Source of the DNA: a virus
Direction: 5' to 3' (one strand)
Length of the DNA: 34,260 bases
IMG/VR virus record: IMGVR_UViG_3300044527_000091
Span: 1-34,260 of that record
Shown: positions 24,935 through 31,931 of the stretch, in pieces
Numbering within the stretch: the stretch's first letter is position 1
Layout of the letters: each line of letters starts with the position of its first letter
The notes under the pieces: generated by a model
Told to the model about the DNA's origin: nothing
Database searches by the model: none
What the model saw: the letters and a program-made list of their open reading frames with translations, nothing else
Translations under genes and position numbers: made by a program

Positions 24935-25495
24935 CTACTCCATGATAATGTAATCACCAGCTTCTGTGGTGAGGAAATCACCGTTTTCAGTAGCCAGGAT
25001 GTTCGAAACACTAAGCCAACCAAGTAAGTAAGTAAACGAAGCTTTCTTCCATTGTCCGTCTTGTCTAACAAGAAAGTATTCTGGTACAGGGTCTTCCGTA
25101 GCATCAGGTAAACCATCTAGTCCAAACTGCTGTGTATTCTGAATGTATATGTTGTCTTTGGACTTAGAAGTTTGTGGTAACTCACCAGCACTGACTTCAA
25201 TACCATTAGACAACTTAAGTACCAGTGAGTTGTCAATGTCAATGTAAGCATCAACAACTGATACACCATCTTTTCCTGGTTTACCGTCTATACCATCTTT
25301 ACCGTCAACACCATCTCTACCATCTTTTCCTGGTAGTCCATCTTTACCAGGGTTACCTTTATCACCTTTAGGACCTTGTTTACCTTGTGGTCCTTCTAGT
25401 TTACTGATGGTTTCTGCTTTAGAGTCTAGCTCACTTACTTTCTTCTTTAACTTACCAACAACAGCAGCTAGCTGTAGTAGTTTTTCCTCATCCAT
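24935..25495 (-). CDS. Collagen-like virion protein
   Basis: 186 residues. Residues 1-34 are a heptad-rich coiled coil ([22 protein letters not shown]). Residues 35-76 are 14 uninterrupted Gly-X-Y triplets, rich in Lys-Asp and Pro, expected to fold as a trimeric collagen helix. The C-terminal domain contains [22 protein letters not shown] and a short repeat ending in [10 protein letters not shown]. It is probably a head or tail fibre. It follows the portal by two bases. Confidence 0.8.
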   Translation of the reverse strand: MDEEKLLQLAAVVGKLKKKVSELDSKAETISKLEGPQGKQGPKGDKGNPGKDGLPGKDGRDGVDGKDGIDGKPGKDGVSVVDAYIDIDNSLVLKLSNGIEVSAGELPQTSKSKDNIYIQNTQQFGLDGLPDATEDPVPEYFLVRQDGQWKKASFTYLLGWLSVSNILATENGDFLTTEAGDYIIME

Positions 25496-25497
25496 GA

Positions 25498-27474
25498 TTA
25501 CTCACCAAGAGCATCGGTAAACTGCTTATCTACCTGCTTTTTAGTCTCCATTTGCATCTTGGCTATGTTTTCATTGCTTTTGATATCTTCTTCCTTCAAC
25601 ATTAATTCAGCAATCTTGATTCTACGTTGGAATTCACGCTCTGCTGAGTCATCGTTGTTAGGAAGGTTCTGAGTGGCTGCATTAACGATCTTAGCTCTTA
25701 CCTCTTCAGGCATTAACTGAGCCTCTATAGACGCTTTCTGAGCCTCTGCTGCTGCTTTCTGTGCTCTGGCTTGCTTTTCCTGTACGGTAGCTTGTGCATC
25801 AGCCAATTGAAGCTGTGTAGCTTGCTGTTGAGCCTGTTGTTGCTCAGGATTTGGCTGTGTTAGCTGCTGAAGTTGCTGTAGTAAGCTCTCACGGTTAGGT
25901 AATGATGAGTATTCAACGATACCTTGAAGCAATAAAGGTACGATAGGACTGTTTGGACCTAGCGTAGACATCATTGCCATCATCTGAGCCTGTTCAAACT
26001 CTCTAGCAACCATCCCTAGCGTACCTGTTGGGATAAATTCAAAGTCTTTTACAGGGTAACGGTCAGGAGCAAACTGCATATACCGCCATGCAGCCTTCTG
26101 TACGAACGGAATAAGGAAATCTTCTTGGAAATTCACTAAGGAACGCTTGTTCTTCTTGATAATACCGCTAACAGCCATCGCTAAACCAGCCGCTGCTGCA
26201 TCACCACCACTAACTTGAGCAGGTAAGTTAGCTGTATCTAACGTACCTGTAGCCTGTAGCATCATTCTTTCGAAGATTTGAGCTGTTTCGATGTTAGATT
26301 TGTCTGTAACACCAAACTTAAAGGGTTGTAGGATCTCTGATGGGTTACCATTGACAAGGATATTCTTCCCTGGTTTGATCTCAAACTTCTGTCCACGAGG
26401 TAATCTAGAAGCATCTATAGCCATCATAGGAGCTGCTGTAAGCCCTAAAGAGTCTACATGGCTACGAATCTGTGCATCAACAGCCTTTTGCATGTTGTAT
26501 GCCTTCTCAGCCGTTCCACGACCCCAGAAACGACCAGGAACGCTATCAGCTTGGTAGGCAACAACAGGTCTGTCCTGCATCATGAAGGGGTTTTCTTCAG
26601 CTTTGAGTAGATCTTCTCCGTTAGCAATAACGATCAAAGCCTCTACCATCTCTGAATACAACTCATCATCTTCAAAAGATAAGTCATCAGGGTTATCTAA
26701 CAACTTCTTAGGTACTAAACCATAGTAACGAAGTAGTAATACCTTATCTGATTGATAGTAAGTTAAGTCTTGATTAGGCTCTAGATCAGTGTCTAAGGAT
26801 GCTTCACCGATAGCAACTTTTTTATAAACACCATCTTCCATGCCTTTGATGACTGCATGTCTACCTACATACTCTTCGATAGCACAACCCATTGCATCAT
26901 CAATGGTGGTTGCGTTAGGATCAACAAGGAAGTTACGTGGATTGATAGGTTTTAAGTCTACCGATACTCTATAGTTAGTGTTAACACCAATCATAGCCAA
27001 TCCAGGCTGTGCTGTAGGCTGTGTTGCTGGTGTCAGACTCTTCTTTTGTTTGACAATGACCTCACCGATACCAGTACCGTAGATCTCTGCTAAGGTCATG
27101 ATCTGGCCAATGTTCTTACGTACTTTATCTTTCTTGAAATCTTCGGACAACAAAGACTTCATCTTCTCAACATCAGTCTTATCCTGATCACTGATGTCAT
27201 CGCTGATGTCAAAGAATACACCTTTAGCGAACACAGCTTCTTCAAGATCAGCTTGTTTGTTATCTACTGCTTGCTGTAGGGCAGGGCTAATAAGCCTTGA
27301 ACGCTCAGAATCCCTTGTTTTATCTTCATCAGCATAAAGACCTCGCCAGAGACGCTCATACTCATCCCAGCGATCCATGTAGTTCTCATCCCTGTAGTTA
27401 CGCCAATCGTTACAGCGATCCATGACGAAGGCTACTAAGGCATTCTGAGGTGTGATTTCAGATTCAAATTTCAT
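25498..27474 (-). CDS. Portal protein
   Basis: About 658 residues. The N-terminal WRNYRDENYMDRWDEYERLWRGLYADEDKTRDSERSRLISP, the central KGMEDGVYKK and VVAYQADSVPGRFWGRGTAEKAYNMQKAVDAQIRSH, and a long Gln-rich helical C-terminus (Ala/Gln-rich barrel, about 540-650) fit podovirus portals. It forms the packaging channel with the terminase. ATG 27474 is chosen; a GTG at 27480 overlaps the TerL stop and is possible. It immediately follows TerL. Confidence 0.85.
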   Translation of the reverse strand: MKFESEITPQNALVAFVMDRCNDWRNYRDENYMDRWDEYERLWRGLYADEDKTRDSERSRLISPALQQAVDNKQADLEEAVFAKGVFFDISDDISDQDKTDVEKMKSLLSEDFKKDKVRKNIGQIMTLAEIYGTGIGEVIVKQKKSLTPATQPTAQPGLAMIGVNTNYRVSVDLKPINPRNFLVDPNATTIDDAMGCAIEEYVGRHAVIKGMEDGVYKKVAIGEASLDTDLEPNQDLTYYQSDKVLLLRYYGLVPKKLLDNPDDLSFEDDELYSEMVEALIVIANGEDLLKAEENPFMMQDRPVVAYQADSVPGRFWGRGTAEKAYNMQKAVDAQIRSHVDSLGLTAAPMMAIDASRLPRGQKFEIKPGKNILVNGNPSEILQPFKFGVTDKSNIETAQIFERMMLQATGTLDTANLPAQVSGGDAAAAGLAMAVSGIIKKNKRSLVNFQEDFLIPFVQKAAWRYMQFAPDRYPVKDFEFIPTGTLGMVAREFEQAQMMAMMSTLGPNSPIVPLLLQGIVEYSSLPNRESLLQQLQQLTQPNPEQQQAQQQATQLQLADAQATVQEKQARAQKAAAEAQKASIEAQLMPEEVRAKIVNAATQNLPNNDDSAEREFQRRIKIAELMLKEEDIKSNENIAKMQMETKKQVDKQFTDALGE

Positions 27475-27476
27475 TG

Positions 27477-28730
27477 TCACCAACCTATTGTTGTGTCTAG
27501 GACTTCGTACTCTTCTTCATTCAAGTTCTGATTCCAATCTGCTACCTGTATTTGATCAATGTAACTAACAGCATCTATTAAGTCATCATGAGTCTTACTA
27601 TCAGGAAACTGCATCAGTTGGTCTATAAACTTGTTATTCCAATCAGCTTCTTTCAGTACAATCCTACCGTGTTCAAATCGTCCTTGTAGTGACCAAACAA
27701 TCCTATCTGTCTTCTTCTTATTACCGTGTGTTAACTCTTCAATACGAGGATAAAAACCATTCCTACGCATCAGATCATTCATGTAAGGCATTACTGCATT
27801 CTTCAGCGCACCTTTCTCAATCCCTACAGCATTGACTCTGTAGTCCTTAGCAGCCTTTAGTATCCTCACTGCTGTTTCTCGGACATCCCATCTACCATAC
27901 TGTATATCAGCAACCCACCAGCCTTTAGTGTTAACCTTAACAATGGCTATCGCTGTTTCATCCAACTTAGAGTTTTTCGTCTTGTTCGCCTGAGATGAAT
28001 CCGTAAAACCACAAAGATCCACCGCAATGAAGTAGTTACCATCCTCAGGTTCTTCGTCAGTAATTTTAATCCATTCATCTTTGAAGATCTCCGACTGTGC
28101 AGCCTCAAACGATGCCATAAACTCTTGTCTGAAAGCAAAGCTAGACATTGATCCTCTAGCAGCTTCAATCTCTTCAGGGTCTAACAATGGATTATCAAAG
28201 CTAGTGAAGTGCCATGCCTTGTAATGCTGATCCTTACCACTATCACCTAGTTTATACAGTTCATAGAAATGATTTCTACCCATTGGTGTTCCTATGAACA
28301 TTGCCCTACCCTTCTGATCCGCTAATGCAGGTCTAAGGATTTGTTCGAACACCTGTGGTTTCATGTCTGCATACTCATCCATCACTAAGTATTTAAGACT
28401 AACACCACGCATTGTCTCTGGTCTATCAGCACCCTTTAGCGATATCATTGCCCCATTCACCAACGTAATCTGCATATTGTTAACATGACTACCTTTGATG
28501 ACTGGGTGTCCTAGCTCTAACAGCGTAGTCCACATAATATCTCTAGCTTGTCCCTGCGTTGGTGCTACATACCAGACATGACCTTTATCAGTCTGTAGAG
28601 CCTCTATGATCAGTGTCCAAGCTGCTAACCTAGATTTACCTGTACGTCTACCAGCAGCGATGATCTTAAACCTTACAGGGTCTTTAAAGACCTCTTGCTG
28701 CCACGGTAGTAACTTAACTTGTAGATCCAT
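27477..28730 (-). CDS. Terminase large subunit
   Basis: 417 residues. ATPase: AAGRRTGKS (25-33, Walker A) and KYLVMDEYAD (Walker B, D118-E119), with the coupling motif near FIGTP (145-149). Nuclease: FIAVDLCGF (D238) and the C-terminal HDDLIDA (D382-D383) of the RNase H-like domain. This motor packages DNA through the portal. At 417 residues it is short for the class but complete. It overlaps the small terminase gene by 17 bases. Confidence 0.94.
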   Translation of the reverse strand: MDLQVKLLPWQQEVFKDPVRFKIIAAGRRTGKSRLAAWTLIIEALQTDKGHVWYVAPTQGQARDIMWTTLLELGHPVIKGSHVNNMQITLVNGAMISLKGADRPETMRGVSLKYLVMDEYADMKPQVFEQILRPALADQKGRAMFIGTPMGRNHFYELYKLGDSGKDQHYKAWHFTSFDNPLLDPEEIEAARGSMSSFAFRQEFMASFEAAQSEIFKDEWIKITDEEPEDGNYFIAVDLCGFTDSSQANKTKNSKLDETAIAIVKVNTKGWWVADIQYGRWDVRETAVRILKAAKDYRVNAVGIEKGALKNAVMPYMNDLMRRNGFYPRIEELTHGNKKKTDRIVWSLQGRFEHGRIVLKEADWNNKFIDQLMQFPDSKTHDDLIDAVSYIDQIQVADWNQNLNEEEYEVLDTTIGW

Positions 28731-29208
28731 CGTCTTCTTCTTCGTAGTCTATCAAGGTAGTTTCTACTTCAACAGGTTCATGCTCAATCATCTCTACTGG
28801 GGTATCATTTACTCCAGTGATGTTGATGGTAATGGCTCTAGAGCCTCCACCAGCACCTTTATCCTCAAAGTAACTTACTGGTAACATCCTATCAACACAC
28901 AGCTTCAGCGCTGCCATCTGATCCTTATCCTCATCATTAAGAGCCTTATGCACTATCTTTCTGATGATAGCCTGTGAGTGTGTCAGCAACAGTGAAGCTG
29001 TTAGTTCTTTAATCCTTGCTGCTTCACCAGGAGGTCTACCTCTTTTAGCTCTCTTAATGTACTTCTGTACTTCTTCCTTTTTAGGTCTTCCTCTTTTTCT
29101 TTTTTTCGCAGGCACTTTCTTTTCTTCATTGACTGCCACGACATCCTGGCTGACCGATGAAGGTAGCGAACAAAGATCAGATATAACTTCAGTTTTAATT
29201 TCGGACAT
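28714..29208 (-). CDS. Terminase small subunit with two AT-hooks
   Basis: 164 residues. KKRKRGRPKKEE and KRAKRGRPPGEAARI carry two GRP cores (41-43, 58-60 from the upstream GTG), which are AT-hook minor-groove motifs. The helical core LTASLLLTHSQAIIRKIVHKALNDEDKDQMAALKLCVDRMLP and the acidic tail follow. Position directly before TerL and the DNA-binding make-up point to the genome-recognition subunit. ATG 29208 is chosen with AGAGG five bases upstream. Confidence 0.75.
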   Translation of the reverse strand: MSEIKTEVISDLCSLPSSVSQDVVAVNEEKKVPAKKRKRGRPKKEEVQKYIKRAKRGRPPGEAARIKELTASLLLTHSQAIIRKIVHKALNDEDKDQMAALKLCVDRMLPVSYFEDKGAGGGSRAITINITGVNDTPVEMIEHEPVEVETTLIDYEEEDDGSTS

Positions 29209-29361
29209 CACTACCTCTATATAGTTTCTCTGCCGGAAGGCAGGACTGTAAGGTGTATATAATTTTATGTATCTACAATGTAGTGTATGACGATAAGTTA
29301 TATGTCTACTATTATTTAGTTTTTATACGATGTTTTGTTCATAGCCTACATAGAAGGACTT

Positions 29362-29391
29362 ATTGTAGCATACAAATGATATTGTTGTAAA
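29362..29391 (-). promoter_or_regulatory. Minus-strand late promoter P1
   Basis: On the minus strand TTTACA (29391-29386), 18 bases, then TGC-TACAAT (extended -10, 29367-29362). Start about 29355, giving a leader of about 145 bases before TerS. The leader includes a CTGCC-TTCC-GGCAG hairpin (29230-29243) close to the ribosome site. Confidence 0.75.
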
Positions 29392-29404
29392 GTGTCTTGA
29401 CTAC
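29379..29404. repeat. Copy 2 of the 26-bp promoter element
   Basis: Matches 20367-20392 at 24 of 26 positions. In this copy the plus-strand TTGACT (29397-29402) lacks a good -10 17 bases away, so only the minus-strand promoter is conserved. Confidence 0.85.
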
Positions 29405-29421
29405 TACTGTAGGGTTATTGT

Positions 29422-29462
29422 CAGTGCAGACTGTGTTTTAACCAGTGCAGATTCAGTGCAGA
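29422..29462 (+). repeat. Three phased CAGTGCAGA repeats
   Basis: CAGTGCAGA occurs at 29422-29430, 29443-29451 and 29454-29462, 21 and 11 bases apart, close to two turns and one turn of the helix. Related CTGTGCAG copies lie at about 29743 and 29763. This spacing suggests a protein binding along one face of the DNA. Confidence 0.65.
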
Positions 29463-29547
29463 CTACACAGCAATCAAGGCTATGGCGGGACTCCATTAAC
29501 ATGGTGTCATAGGCTCCGCAGAGGCTTTATAGATAACCTATTGATTC

Positions 29548-29582
29548 TTAAGAGATTTCTTAATAGTAATGAATTATCATTA
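29548..29582. repeat. Twin 6-4-6 palindromes
   Basis: TTAAGA-GATT-TCTTAA (29548-29563) and TAATGA-ATTA-TCATTA (29567-29582) are both perfect 6-bp inverted repeats with four-base centres, 19 bases apart. They may be operator sites or AT-rich unwinding elements. Confidence 0.55.
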
Positions 29583-29662
29583 GCATTGTCTATTTTGCTC
29601 TTTTTTGTGGCTAAGTAGCACCACAACAATCTACACCACTACTACACCCCTCCCCCTATGTC

Positions 29663-29735
29663 GTATACTGTATACAGAATACAATGGAGATACTGCAAGA
29701 TAGCAGCAAGATAGCGTAAGTTAACGTAAGTTACT
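29663..29735 (+). repeat. GTATAC pair and two sets of tandem repeats
   Basis: GTATAC-T-GTATAC at 29663-29675. Then GCAAGATAGCA/GCAAGATAGCG (11-bp tandem, 29695-29716) followed directly by GTAAGTTAAC/GTAAGTTACT (10-bp tandem, 29716-29735). No gene covers them. They are iteron-like in appearance. Confidence 0.6.
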
Positions 29736-29822
29736 GCATAGGCTGTGCAGTCTGTGCTGGATCTGTGCAGGTGGAAGAATGTATTGATGAAGCACCACAT
29801 AGATACACCTAAGCCAGTACAG

Positions 29823-29838
29823 TGTTCCACGTGAAACG
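29823..29838 (+). promoter_or_regulatory. parS-like ParB-binding site
   Basis: TGTTCCACGTGAAACG matches the bacterial chromosomal parS consensus TGTTNCACGTGAAACA at every fixed base but the last. Its 14-bp core GTTCCACGTGAAAC is a near-palindrome with one mismatch. It lies between the divergent late and early promoters. No parA or parB is present in the window. Confidence 0.7.
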
Positions 29839-29906
29839 TTGTATTCGAACAACACTACCATCCATCCTTGGTTATTGTCCGTTCATCGGATAGTCCTGAA
29901 ATGCCA

Positions 29907-29935
29907 TTGACAACGCAAAATCAGCCAGGTAGTAT
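29907..29935 (+). promoter_or_regulatory. Sigma-70 early promoter
   Basis: TTGACA (29907-29912), 17 bases, TAGTAT (29930-29935). Start about 29942. GGAG at 29958-29961 and ATG at 29969 follow. It would drive the plus-strand early block. Confidence 0.65.
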
Positions 29936-29968
29936 GCATACATCGACAACAAACACGGAGTAAATCAA

Positions 29969-30118
29969 ATGTTTAAAGTTTACTACTTGGGTACTCAAAA
30001 CCTAGTCGTTGATTACAACATACAAGCAAGCAGTGCAAAGCAGGCTAAGTTACTTGCAATCAAGTTGGCTAATTTGTCAGAGAACTTGCTTCCGTACCTC
30101 AAAGCAGTTAAAGTTTAA
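29969..30118 (+). CDS. First early small protein (49 aa)
   Basis: A 49-residue frame with GGAG eight bases before the ATG, about 27 bases downstream of the predicted early start point. Product: MFKVYYLGTQNLVVDYNIQ, then a helical, Ala/Leu/Lys-rich segment (SSAKQAKLLAIKLANLSENLL). First gene after the early promoter, so it may be a host-takeover factor; not recognised. Confidence 0.6.
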   Translation: MFKVYYLGTQNLVVDYNIQASSAKQAKLLAIKLANLSENLLPYLKAVKV

Positions 30119-30151
30119 AGCTTCAATCAACCCCACAAAGGACTAACTATC

Positions 30152-30454
30152 ATGAGCAAATCAACTTACAACGGCTGGACTAACTACGCAACTTGGAGAA
30201 TCAACCTAGAAATCTTCGATGGCATGACAGCACGTGATCTTACTGGAAGATCTGTACATTGCATGTCAGAATTGAGGACTGCTTGTCAAGAATATGCTGA
30301 GGAATTAATCGAGGCAACATCAAACGAAGGACTTGCACGTGATTACGCTTTAGCATTCTTGTCCGATGTTGACTGGTGGGCTATTGCTGATCATTTAGTA
30401 TCTGATATTGACGACGAAGACGAAGAGGAATCAGAAGAGGAAGAGACAGCATGA
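30152..30454 (+). CDS. Conserved early phage protein
   Basis: 100 residues with YNGWTNYATWRINLEIFDGM near the start, EYAEELIEATSNEGLARDYALAFLSDVDWWAIADHL in the middle and an Asp/Glu-rich tail. I recognise the NGWTNYATW...NLE-FDG and SDV-WW-IA pattern from early regions of many phages; function unknown. The acidity might hint at a DNA-mimic or antirestriction role, but nothing proves it. It ends in an ATGA overlap with the next gene. Confidence 0.65.
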   Translation: MSKSTYNGWTNYATWRINLEIFDGMTARDLTGRSVHCMSELRTACQEYAEELIEATSNEGLARDYALAFLSDVDWWAIADHLVSDIDDEDEEESEEEETA

Positions 30455-30612
30455 AAATCGTAGGCTATCTAGTCACGTACTATCTAAGCTTAGAAGGTGG
30501 CTTAGAGCACTTGGACAGGTTCGATACGTTAGATGATGCTGAAGACTTCGTTGATCGATTAGAACCTGAAGAGTACTGGATTAACCCTATCGTAGACTTA
30601 TCTGGAGAATAG
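30451..30612 (+). CDS. Small acidic protein (53 aa)
   Basis: Starts at the ATGA overlap with the previous gene. The product begins MKIVGYLVTYYLSLEGGLEHL, then FDTLDDAEDFVDRLEPEEYWINPIVDLSGE. Acidic, unrecognised. Only three bases separate its stop from the next ATG, so it is part of an early small-gene operon. Confidence 0.55.
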   Translation: MKIVGYLVTYYLSLEGGLEHLDRFDTLDDAEDFVDRLEPEEYWINPIVDLSGE

Positions 30613-30615
30613 ACT

Positions 30616-30705
30616 ATGAAATCTAATGATCTTGTATTGTATCTTGGTGGTAGTGCTTTCGGTGTATTGTTTGCCTTCATGATTTTTATAGGATTAACTA
30701 TATGA
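30616..30705 (+). CDS. Tiny membrane peptide (29 aa)
   Basis: MKSNDLVLYLGGSAFGVLFAF, then MIFIGLTI: a charged start and one hydrophobic span. It starts three bases after the previous stop with GGAG upstream and its stop overlaps the next ATG (ATGA). Tiny hydrophobic early peptides are known in phages for host-membrane effects; here it is a guess. Confidence 0.45.
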   Translation: MKSNDLVLYLGGSAFGVLFAFMIFIGLTI

Positions 30706-30926
30706 TTCAATTATATTTTAATGGTAAGCCCTGCGAGATAGTCAGCGAGATAGTTAGCGGGGACTCTACAGACGGTACAGTCTGTATCCGATACGCTGCT
30801 GATCATCCTAATTGGCCATTCCCTAATTATACTTGGGTTAATCCCAGCGTATTGTCTAAGCTTAGGCAGTCTAAACACGCTAAACGATTAGAGGCTCTAC
30901 AAGGCGTTGAAGATGCACTCATGTAG
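30702..30926 (+). CDS. Hypothetical early protein (74 aa)
   Basis: MIQLYFNGKPCEIVSEIVSGD, then TVCIRYAADHPNWPFPNYTWVNPSVLSKLRQSKHAKRLEAL. The N-terminal part looks like small beta strands and the C-terminus is a basic helix. Unrecognised. Coupled to the preceding peptide by ATGA, followed by a hairpin. Confidence 0.55.
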   Translation: MIQLYFNGKPCEIVSEIVSGDSTDGTVCIRYAADHPNWPFPNYTWVNPSVLSKLRQSKHAKRLEALQGVEDALM

Positions 30927-30941
30927 GTAGGTACCAACTTA

Positions 30942-30970
30942 GCCTAGATCGTTGCTTCTAGGCCCGTTTT
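30942..30970 (+). terminator. Weak intrinsic terminator
   Basis: GCCTAGA (30942-30948), an eight-base loop, TCTAGGC (30957-30963), then CCGTTTT. Seven perfect pairs and a four-T run on the plus strand. Probably a partial terminator inside the early block. Confidence 0.5.
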
Positions 30971-30992
30971 AATCGATTCTAGAGGGTATTCT

Positions 30993-31166
30993 ATGACCAA
31001 AGAGATGTTGGATGAATTGCTGTACCTGATTGAGCTTCAAATTAAGGCTAACATAGCCATTGCATTAGGTCATGCTGATGCTGCTGATAAGGAAGCAGAG
31101 AGAGAGCATGTTCAGTATTACAGGCTTGTTTCGTTGATTGACTCTATGAAAGATGATCTAAAGTGA
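30993..31166 (+). CDS. Hypothetical helical protein (57 aa)
   Basis: GAGGG lies upstream of the ATG. Product: MTKEMLDELLYLIELQIKA, then IAIALGHADAADKEAEREHVQYYRLVSLIDSMKDDLK, likely one long helix or coiled coil. Unrecognised. The stop overlaps the next gene as GTGA. Confidence 0.55.
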   Translation: MTKEMLDELLYLIELQIKANIAIALGHADAADKEAEREHVQYYRLVSLIDSMKDDLK

Positions 31167-31618
31167 AAAAGACTGACTTTGAGCGATGGCGTGAGAAAGT
31201 AGATATGAAAGGTCCGGATGATTGTTGGGAATGGTTAGTTGCTAAAAATAAGGATGGCTATGGTCGATTTAGAACCAACAAAAAAGTTATGTTGGCTCAT
31301 AGGTTTTCTTACGCTCACTACAAAAACAAAGGGCAACTCATACTAAGTAACCTATGTGTTTGCCATCATTGTGATAACCCTGGCTGTGTTAACCCTAATC
31401 ACTTGTTTTTAGGAACTCATAAAGACAATGCCCAAGATAGGGATAGGAAAGGGAGAGGTTTGTATAAAAACCTTAAAAAACACACTGATGATGAGGCAAT
31501 TAAGATCCGTTTAGATTATGCTTCTGGTTTATCCCAAAGGAAAGTAGCAAAGTTAAACGACACATTTCAATCTACAGTTCATAAGATAATCCACCACAAA
31601 CCACCCTATGATAGGTAA
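31163..31618 (+). CDS. HNH endonuclease (HNH_3 type) with C-terminal HTH
   Basis: 151 residues, GTG start overlapping the upstream stop. WEWLVAKNKDGYGRF and KVMLAHRFSYAHY lead into VCHHCDNPGCVNPNHLFLGTHKDNAQDRDRKGRG, a zinc-bound HNH core. The C-terminal DEAIKIRLDYASGLSQRKVAKLNDTFQSTVHKIIHH looks like a helix-turn-helix (NUMOD-like) target-recognition part. A free-standing homing endonuclease is likely. Confidence 0.85.
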   Translation: MKKTDFERWREKVDMKGPDDCWEWLVAKNKDGYGRFRTNKKVMLAHRFSYAHYKNKGQLILSNLCVCHHCDNPGCVNPNHLFLGTHKDNAQDRDRKGRGLYKNLKKHTDDEAIKIRLDYASGLSQRKVAKLNDTFQSTVHKIIHHKPPYDR

Positions 31619-31623
31619 TCAAG

Positions 31624-31821
31624 ATGAGATGTTTATCATGCAATGAAGCCTTAAGTGACTATGAAGCCTCTAGGCGTAGTGTTCGAACACACCAGTACAT
31701 TGACTTATGCAATGATTGTTTTAAGTATGTCCGTGATGAGATTGCTGCAGTAGGCAATGTACGCTTGATCAATGAAGGAGATGATGACATTGTAAGCAAA
31801 CGTAACATTGATGAAGAATAA
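31624..31821 (+). CDS. Zinc-ribbon protein
   Basis: 65 residues. C3-x2-C6 and C29-x2-C32 (MRCLSCNEAL...YIDLCNDCF) bind zinc. The YEASRRSV and DLCNDCF pattern is shared with small proteins of many podoviruses. Start five bases after the HNH stop. Function unknown. Confidence 0.65.
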   Translation: MRCLSCNEALSDYEASRRSVRTHQYIDLCNDCFKYVRDEIAAVGNVRLINEGDDDIVSKRNIDEE

Positions 31822-31822
31822 C

Positions 31823-31851
31823 TTGACAACTTTGTTTTTCTCTGATACCCT
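31823..31851 (+). promoter_or_regulatory. Possible sigma-70 promoter
   Basis: TTGACA (perfect), 17 bases, TACCCT (weak -10). It lies right after the zinc-ribbon gene and before the iteron region. The -10 is poor, so confidence is limited. Confidence 0.4.
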
Positions 31852-31860
31852 AAATCTATA

Positions 31861-31887
31861 TAGGCTATGTAGGCTACTTAGGCTATG
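31861..31887 (+). repeat. Three tandem 9-bp iterons
   Basis: TAGGCTATG, TAGGCTACT and TAGGCTATG are contiguous. A related TAGTCTATG lies near 31943. The 12-mer CTATGTAGGCTA in this run also occurs in reverse orientation at 29341-29353 in the control region. Confidence 0.75.
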
Positions 31888-31931
31888 TACTAAGTATATA
31901 CTATGTATAATATTTACTATATACTTAGTAC
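31887..31931. repeat. Large 14-bp inverted repeat around a TATAAT box
   Basis: GTACTAAGTATATA (31887-31900) and TATATACTTAGTAC (31918-31931) are perfect inverted repeats with a 17-base centre that contains TATAAT (31906-31911). It could be an operator, a hairpin or an unwinding element. It precedes the 31983 gene. Confidence 0.75.

Larger units (their letters stand above)
29209..29968. other. Control region between divergent blocks, no protein gene
   Basis: A 760-base gene-free stretch between the minus-strand late block and the plus-strand early block. It holds the late promoter, a 26-bp repeated element, phased CAGTGCAGA repeats, two adjacent palindromes, GTATAC repeats, two sets of tandem repeats, a parS-like site and an early promoter, described separately. 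The remaining sequence is AT-rich with no clear reading frame. It is a good candidate for an origin, a packaging region or a master switch; this is inference. Confidence 0.7.

Noticed and set aside
29411-29420. GGGTTATTG here versus CAATAACCC at 20410-20418
   Set aside because: A nine-base reverse match near both promoter copies, but position and orientation differ; probably chance.
29403-29425. Plus-strand promoter from TTGACT at 29397
   Set aside because: No acceptable -10 at 16-18 bases; the TTGACT is explained by the minus-strand element.
29605-29626. TTGTGG / CCACAA hairpin as terminator
   Set aside because: The T run is on the wrong side for either transcript.
29642-29830. 62-residue minus-strand frame in the control region
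   Set aside because: No ribosome site, odd composition (Cys/His/Tyr-rich) and it runs through tandem repeats.
30231-30341. Two more CACGTG cores (30231, 30336) as possible parS sites
   Set aside because: Both read GCACGTGAT inside a coding gene and lack the GTTNC/GAAAC flanks.
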